From: Globisporangium splendens
Taxonomy: Eukaryota; Oomycota; Peronosporomycetes; Pythiales; Pythiaceae
Assembly (NCBI GenBank): GCA_006386115.1
Contig: VFIW01000022.1
Location: forward strand, 372,001-436,000
Length of the DNA: 64,000 nt
Reading direction: 5' to 3'
The notes beneath the pieces are model-generated. The model was given only the letters and a program-made list of their open reading frames with translations, did not search any database and was not told where the DNA came from. Shown here piece after piece: positions 62,701 to 64,000 of the stretch; the stretch's first letter is position 1; the number at the start of each line of letters is the position of its first letter. A program made the translations under genes and the position numbers.

Positions 62701-63979
62701 TCGCCCGCAGGTCGTGGAGCATGCCGATAAAACCTCCTGCTGCAATTTCCCTGGTTTCTCTTTTTTCAAAATCAGCCTCTGCTTTCTCGAGATCACGATA
62801 CACCATCCTCTGCAGCTCGTCACATGGTGTGACACAACCTCGGGCCAGCCAATACGAGCCACCTTTTGTAGGAAAACCGGCGAGTGAACGCATCGCTTTT
62901 CGGGGTATTGTAGTCAAATAGCAGCCTTCCATACGTTCACTATTCCACCGACCAGCTCGCCTGATTTGAGCTTCATCGGCGCCATTTGACTCCGCTATTT
63001 TAGCTGCTGATACGCGATTGGAGTGCGTCCACACAGACGAGTCAATCCCACACGACTCAAAAGCACGCTTAATTCCGTCGAGCTGAGCATTGTACGAGAG
63101 CTGGACTTTGGAATCTTTGCCTTTCAAAAGATGGATGTCGTACCAAGCTTTACGGTTTGTCAGAACCGGAAAGGGCTCCAAATCCACGTGCCACCTCCAA
63201 AAGAGGTACATTGCGACGGCGTTCATGGGGCAAAGTAGGACTTTTTTGCATCGCATTGCAGCCCCGTACTCTACTCTCCCGTGTTGGTTAGTTTTTCCTT
63301 TCGTCATGATTACGACTAGCGGGGTACAGTGCTGTGGGCCTTCGTCACTCAACGACAGAGTCAGCAAATCAGGAAACTGGATTAACCTTCTGGACTCTCC
63401 TCGAGCAAGAAGAGCGTGTCCGAGAAGAAAATCAACTCGATCTCTCAGTGCTACTCCAGATTGTTGACTTAACCAAAACGAGCTCAATGCCTTCATGTCT
63501 TCAACGTTGTACCCATCGAGCACTGTTCCTAAACCGCGATCGGCGTACGCCTCACGCTTCCGCGTCACTTCACTGCGTTTCAATAGGTCCACGAGAGCAC
63601 GGAGTGCGACTCCACGAGGATGCGATTCTTTGTTCATGCCGAGAGACTTCTGCTGCTGGTACAGGTCAACAATGGCCTTCACATACGCGTCAATGGACTC
63701 GAATCCCAGCGCTTGCGGAGATCCGTCGGCCTGCTTAGCCCGCTTGTTTCCTCGTGGGATGACAAAGTTGTCCAGAAAGTCAACGAGCTTCGCTTCATAC
63801 ACCAGCTCGCCATCACAAAAGCCCTTGGACGCGCACCACTCGCGGTATTCCTTCTGCTTGTTCATGTACTGCCTTTGTGTGTTTGCTGGTCGCTCAGTGG
63901 CCTGGCGAGCGAGGACATTCACCACAGCACTATGAAGCGATTGCGCGTTGGCCACGTTTACCGAGACGATGTCTGCCAT
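62660..63979 (-). CDS. Crypton tyrosine recombinase (N-terminal frame)
   Basis: A frame of 439 residues from ATG 63979. Residues 30-140 form the helical core-binding domain (TQRQYMNKQKEYREWCAS, RALVDLLKRSEVTRKR). The catalytic domain carries the tyrosine-recombinase set: Arg193 (LLARGESRR), a Lys in TKGKT, His319 and Arg322 in THSNR, Trp345 in GRW and the nucleophile Tyr354 in EGCYLTT. Everything needed for catalysis is intact. The last dozen residues after HDLRAI are out of frame with the downstream DNA-binding domain; a one-base shorter T run would read on as LQDSVLLRRQFRDHP. The enzyme family cuts and rejoins DNA through a covalent tyrosine link to insert the element. Confidence 0.9.
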   Translation of the reverse strand: MADIVSVNVANAQSLHSAVVNVLARQATERPANTQRQYMNKQKEYREWCASKGFCDGELVYEAKLVDFLDNFVIPRGNKRAKQADGSPQALGFESIDAYVKAIVDLYQQQKSLGMNKESHPRGVALRALVDLLKRSEVTRKREAYADRGLGTVLDGYNVEDMKALSSFWLSQQSGVALRDRVDFLLGHALLARGESRRLIQFPDLLTLSLSDEGPQHCTPLVVIMTKGKTNQHGRVEYGAAMRCKKVLLCPMNAVAMYLFWRWHVDLEPFPVLTNRKAWYDIHLLKGKDSKVQLSYNAQLDGIKRAFESCGIDSSVWTHSNRVSAAKIAESNGADEAQIRRAGRWNSERMEGCYLTTIPRKAMRSLAGFPTKGGSYWLARGCVTPCDELQRMVYRDLEKAEADFEKRETREIAAGGFIGMLHDLRAIFFTRLGASPPPV

Positions 63980-64000
63980 CGGTTCCCCTATGCTTGATCT

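Larger units (their letters stand above)
62020..63979 (-). mobile_element. Crypton-type tyrosine-recombinase DNA transposon (frameshifted)
   Basis: The unit encodes an N-terminal tyrosine recombinase and a C-terminal GCR1_C-like DNA-binding domain, the protein layout of Crypton elements known from fungi and oomycetes. The two parts sit in different frames, separated at an eight-T run on the minus strand (plus-strand A run at about 62693-62700). Cryptons have no inverted repeats, and their boundaries are short direct repeats. I could not define the ends, and the right end may lie past the window. The coordinates given are the coding span only. Confidence 0.8.

Noticed and set aside
1..64000. 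CRISPR arrays, rRNA genes, prokaryotic operons, RxLR or Crinkler effector genes
   Set aside because: No regularly spaced repeats, no rRNA-like stretches, and introns plus monocistronic spacing show nuclear eukaryotic DNA. No RxLR-EER or LFLAK-type motifs follow any signal peptide seen here.

Overview
The window is nuclear DNA from an oomycete. It has gene-dense DNA with short phase-varied introns (mostly 60-110 nt, GTRNGY...YAG), an elicitin-like secreted protein, a seven-helix receptor fused to an inositol-lipid phosphatase (a GPCR-bigram architecture described in oomycetes), and a Crypton tyrosine-recombinase transposon. Elicitin-type proteins point to the Phytophthora/Pythium side of the oomycetes. 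I cannot fix the genus from sequence alone.

Layout. 1-6.4 kb: the N-terminal part of a low-complexity charged protein (minus), a decayed kinase fragment, a NADAR-domain protein and a ubiquitin chain-elongation factor E4 (UFD2 type), all minus. 6.7-7.6 kb: a four-exon TsaE gene (tRNA t6A synthesis), divergent from UFD2. 7.6-13.8 kb: two long minus genes, a low-complexity protein faintly like FSIP1 and a DUF1765-type protein with an internal tandem repeat. 13.8-16.6 kb: a sparse tract with decayed coding remnants and the elicitin-like gene. 16.6-19.6 kb: the splicing factor CWF19L2/CwfJ. 20.0-22.0 kb: a Harbinger-type transposase and its Myb/SANT-like partner in tail-to-tail order; the transposase lacks the usual catalytic glutamate. 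22.0-24.8 kb: decayed or poorly modelled small genes. 24.8-37.9 kb: a multi-span membrane protein with a coiled-coil tail, a small GPI-like secreted protein, a PTEN phosphatase, a coiled-coil protein, an EF-hand protein interrupted by an in-frame TGA, a PH-domain protein and EMC4. 38.2-43.7 kb: the receptor-phosphatase fusion. 44.7-53.8 kb: a legumain protease, a 137-residue ankyrin protein and an NPC1-type sterol transporter. 54.1-60.6 kb: a frameshifted small membrane protein, a PDZ/coiled-coil protein and a SulP transporter with STAS and cyclic-nucleotide-binding domains. 62.0-64.0 kb: a Crypton whose recombinase and C-terminal DNA-binding domain are separated by a slip in a homopolymer.

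Functional threads. Two genes act on inositol-lipid phosphates (PTEN and the receptor-INPP4 fusion). NPC1 and the elicitin-like protein both belong to sterol-handling families, which matters because Phytophthora and Pythium are sterol auxotrophs. TsaE, CWF19, UFD2 and EMC4 are housekeeping genes. Two cut-and-paste or recombinase elements and several decayed fragments show that the intergenic tracts are turning over. Exon boundaries below were read by eye from reading-frame continuity and splice signals; no transcript evidence was available.
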